A program made the position numbers and the translations under genes. Below are positions 13,461 to 13,794 of a DNA stretch of 13,794 bases, piece by piece; the stretch's first letter is position 1, and the number at the start of each line of letters is the position of its first letter. This DNA comes from Anaerolineales bacterium (GTDB lineage Bacteria; Chloroflexota; Anaerolineae; Anaerolineales; DRMV01), in contig JALVOR010000199.1 of the NCBI GenBank assembly GCA_027026295.1, forward strand, positions 1 through 13,794, in the 5' to 3' direction. The notes beneath the pieces were generated by a model. The model searched no databases and was not told where the DNA came from. It worked only from the letters and a program-made list of their open reading frames with translations.

Positions 13461-13794
<334 letters not shown>

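Overview
The window is about 13.8 kb of GC-rich bacterial DNA. It holds twelve protein genes with recognisable or well-supported reading frames, plus the 3' end of a thirteenth (atpD). A Rex redox repressor, a P1B-type CopB ATPase, an MreB-like gene directly behind atpD-atpC, a lone Liv-type lipoprotein and many short low-complexity intergenic repeats together suggest a member of the Chloroflexota (Anaerolineae-like). That placement is inference from gene content; there is no rRNA or other taxonomic marker here.

Layout from left to right. (i) Positions 1-5050, all minus strand, form a copper module: a Tat-exported multicopper oxidase (232-1779), a CopB-type copper ATPase with a His-rich N-terminus (2211-4403) and a small SHOCT-domain membrane protein (4754-5047). 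Short mobile elements interrupt this module. (ii) Positions 5252-6204, plus strand, form a two-gene operon of a six-helix membrane protein and a small winged-helix regulator. Its promoter is consensus-like and an 11-bp inverted repeat covers the -10. (iii) Positions 6398-8262, minus strand, encode a response regulator and histidine kinase with overlapping start and stop codons. (iv) Positions 8450-9730, minus strand, encode an orphan branched-chain-amino-acid-type binding lipoprotein with its own promoter and terminator. (v) Positions 10134-11733, plus strand, hold two unknown membrane proteins and rex, the latter with its own promoter and a Rex-box-like palindrome. (vi) Positions 11984-13794, minus strand, hold the end of the ATP synthase operon (atpD, atpC) followed by an MreB homologue that has lost the usual ATPase residues, then a terminator.

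The strongest structural story is a family of 209-245 bp non-autonomous elements with 12-bp ends of the form GTAACYGTTCAG and 8-bp target duplications, features that resemble the IS66 family. One copy lies in the copB leader between perfect 8-bp direct repeats, and its insertion created a small hairpin that covers the copB ribosome binding site. A second copy lies exactly at the copB stop codon: removing it with one 8-bp flank restores an in-frame TAA after residue 699, so the last 31 residues of CopB are encoded by the element. A second, unrelated MITE-like family (ends GAGCCTGTCCGAAAA) has one complete copy upstream of the membrane-protein/rex region and one truncated copy just ahead of the multicopper oxidase start.

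Possible working logic: the CopB pump and periplasmic multicopper oxidase would handle excess copper together. No copper chaperone and no CsoR, CueR or CopY-type regulator is visible. The adjacent winged-helix operon and the two-component system are candidate regulators only by proximity.
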